Positions 63,263-64,000 of a DNA stretch of 64,000 nt are shown here, piece by piece (the stretch's first letter is position 1; each line of letters opens with the position of its first letter). Location of the stretch: the NCBI RefSeq assembly GCF_040546685.1, contig NZ_JBEPOH010000001.1, forward strand, positions 4,712,001-4,776,000, written 5' to 3'. Made by a program: the position numbers and the translations under genes. The DNA is from Variovorax sp. OAS795. Its GTDB lineage: Bacteria; Pseudomonadota; Gammaproteobacteria; Burkholderiales; Burkholderiaceae_C. The notes below the pieces were generated by a model. That model searched no databases. It worked only from the letters and a program-made list of their open reading frames with translations, and was not told the origin of the DNA.

Positions 63263-64000
63263 TCAGGAAGACGCCGAGGAGTCGGCGCCTTCTTCTTCCG
63301 GCTTCTTGCTGCCCTGGGCGAAGTAGCGGGCGCCGATGATGCCGACCTCGTAGAGCAGGCACATCGGGATCGCGAGCGCCAGCTGCGACACCACGTCGGG
63401 CGGCGTGAGCACCGCCGCCACCACGAAGGCCACCACGATGAAGTACCCGCGGAAGGACTTGAGCTTCTCGATGGTCACCATCTCGAAGCGCACCAGCAGC
63501 ATCACGACGATCGGCACCTGGAAGGCAACGCCGAAGGCGATGTAGAGCGAGAGGATGGCCTCGACGTACGAGGAGATGTCGGGCGTGGCGGCCACCGCGG
63601 CGGGCGTGAACTTCTGGATGAAGCTGAACATCTTGTCCAGCACGAAGAACTGCACGAAGGCGATGCCCGCGTAGGCCAGCAGGCTGCCGAAGAAGATCAG
63701 CGGCAGCGCAAAGCGCTTTTCATGGCTGTAGAGGCCGGGTGCAACGAACATCCAGGCCTGGTACATGAGCCAGGGCAGCGCCAGCAGCACCGCCGTCATC
63801 ATGAGCACCTTGAGCGGCACGAAGAACGGCGAGAACACGCCGATCGCGATGAGCTTGGCATCCGCCGGCATGTGCGCGCGGATGGGCATGGCGATCAGGT
63901 CGATGAGCCCGCCCGGGCCGGGCCAGATGGCCAGCAGCACGCCCGCGATCACCAGGCCATAGACGCAATAGAGCAGCCGGTCGCGCAGTTCGACCAGGTG
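63263..64000 (-). CDS. tatC: Twin-arginine translocase subunit TatC (5' end outside window)
   Basis: The frame is open to the window end and the first visible codons read HLVELRDRLLYCVYG, the TatC N-terminal signature. The rest has six membrane segments, with SPFFVPLKVLMMTAVLLALPWLMYQ and EKRFALPLIFFGSLLAYAGIAF, and SFRGYFIVVAFVVAAVLTPPDVVSQ near the C-terminus. It is the receptor part of the Tat export pathway. Only the first few residues are missing. Confidence 0.95.
   Translation of the reverse strand, partial: HLVELRDRLLYCVYGLVIAGVLLAIWPGPGGLIDLIAMPIRAHMPADAKLIAIGVFSPFFVPLKVLMMTAVLLALPWLMYQAWMFVAPGLYSHEKRFALPLIFFGSLLAYAGIAFVQFFVLDKMFSFIQKFTPAAVAATPDISSYVEAILSLYIAFGVAFQVPIVVMLLVRFEMVTIEKLKSFRGYFIVVAFVVAAVLTPPDVVSQLALAIPMCLLYEVGIIGARYFAQGSKKPEEEGADSSASS

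Overview
The window is a GC-rich, densely coding beta-proteobacterial chromosome segment. The bc1 operon next to sspA/sspB, the recJ/lolCD neighbourhood, the TetR-type PaaR regulator of phenylacetate catabolism and many 1-8 nt start/stop overlaps all fit Burkholderiales, most likely Comamonadaceae (Variovorax or a close relative). The family assignment is inference from gene content and style, because no 16S gene is present.

Layout. 1-2055: the end of a von Willebrand A protein, then a TetR regulator divergent from a short-chain dehydrogenase, with two palindromic operators between them. 2037-17755: a phenylacetate (paa) catabolic block. It holds paaR and paaY on the minus strand, then paaG-I-K-A-B-C-D-E, a five-domain branched-chain/aromatic-acid type ABC transporter including a fused LivM-LivG protein, paaZ and an SDR. 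It encodes uptake, CoA activation, epoxidation, isomerisation and ring opening. The final beta-oxidation genes paaF, paaH and paaJ are absent from the window. 17786-19137: two small membrane enzymes. 19165-29591: a minus-strand operon for uptake and breakdown of D-amino acids or N-acyl-D-amino acids (dipeptide-type ABC transporter, D-serine dehydratase-like enzyme, RpiR regulator, D-aminoacylase, flavin reductase) divergent from a RidA gene. Two matching inverted repeats lie in the shared promoter.

29592-32473: an unusual operon of an unknown protein, a small GTPase, two Roadblock/LC7 proteins and a ClpP-like protease. It resembles the MglA/MglB and actinobacterial conservon switches and is the best candidate for a little-described system here. 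32802-44287: housekeeping genes (lolDC, a phosphoglycerate mutase-like protein, recJ, a DUF1003 protein, an SDR, a YXWGXW protein, tRNA-Thr, sspB, sspA, and petABC with a clear promoter and terminator).

44569-59449: an exopolysaccharide island. A plus-strand yjbEFGH-type operon, with YjbG and YjbH fused into one 1009-residue protein, converges on a minus-strand operon of wza, wzb, wzc, a priming sugar transferase, a pyruvyltransferase-family protein, a GT4 glycosyltransferase, a PslG-like glycoside hydrolase and a flippase. A PAP2 phosphatase lies upstream. No Wzy polymerase is visible. 59636-64000: mscL, pdxA, a Nif3-family gene, an HtrA protease and the end of tatC. Since tatC, htrA and nif3 usually sit next to petABC in Burkholderiales, the polysaccharide block looks inserted into that neighbourhood.

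No CRISPR array, rRNA, integrase or insertion-sequence transposase was found. All functional calls rest on reading the sequence and on family knowledge; no database search was run.
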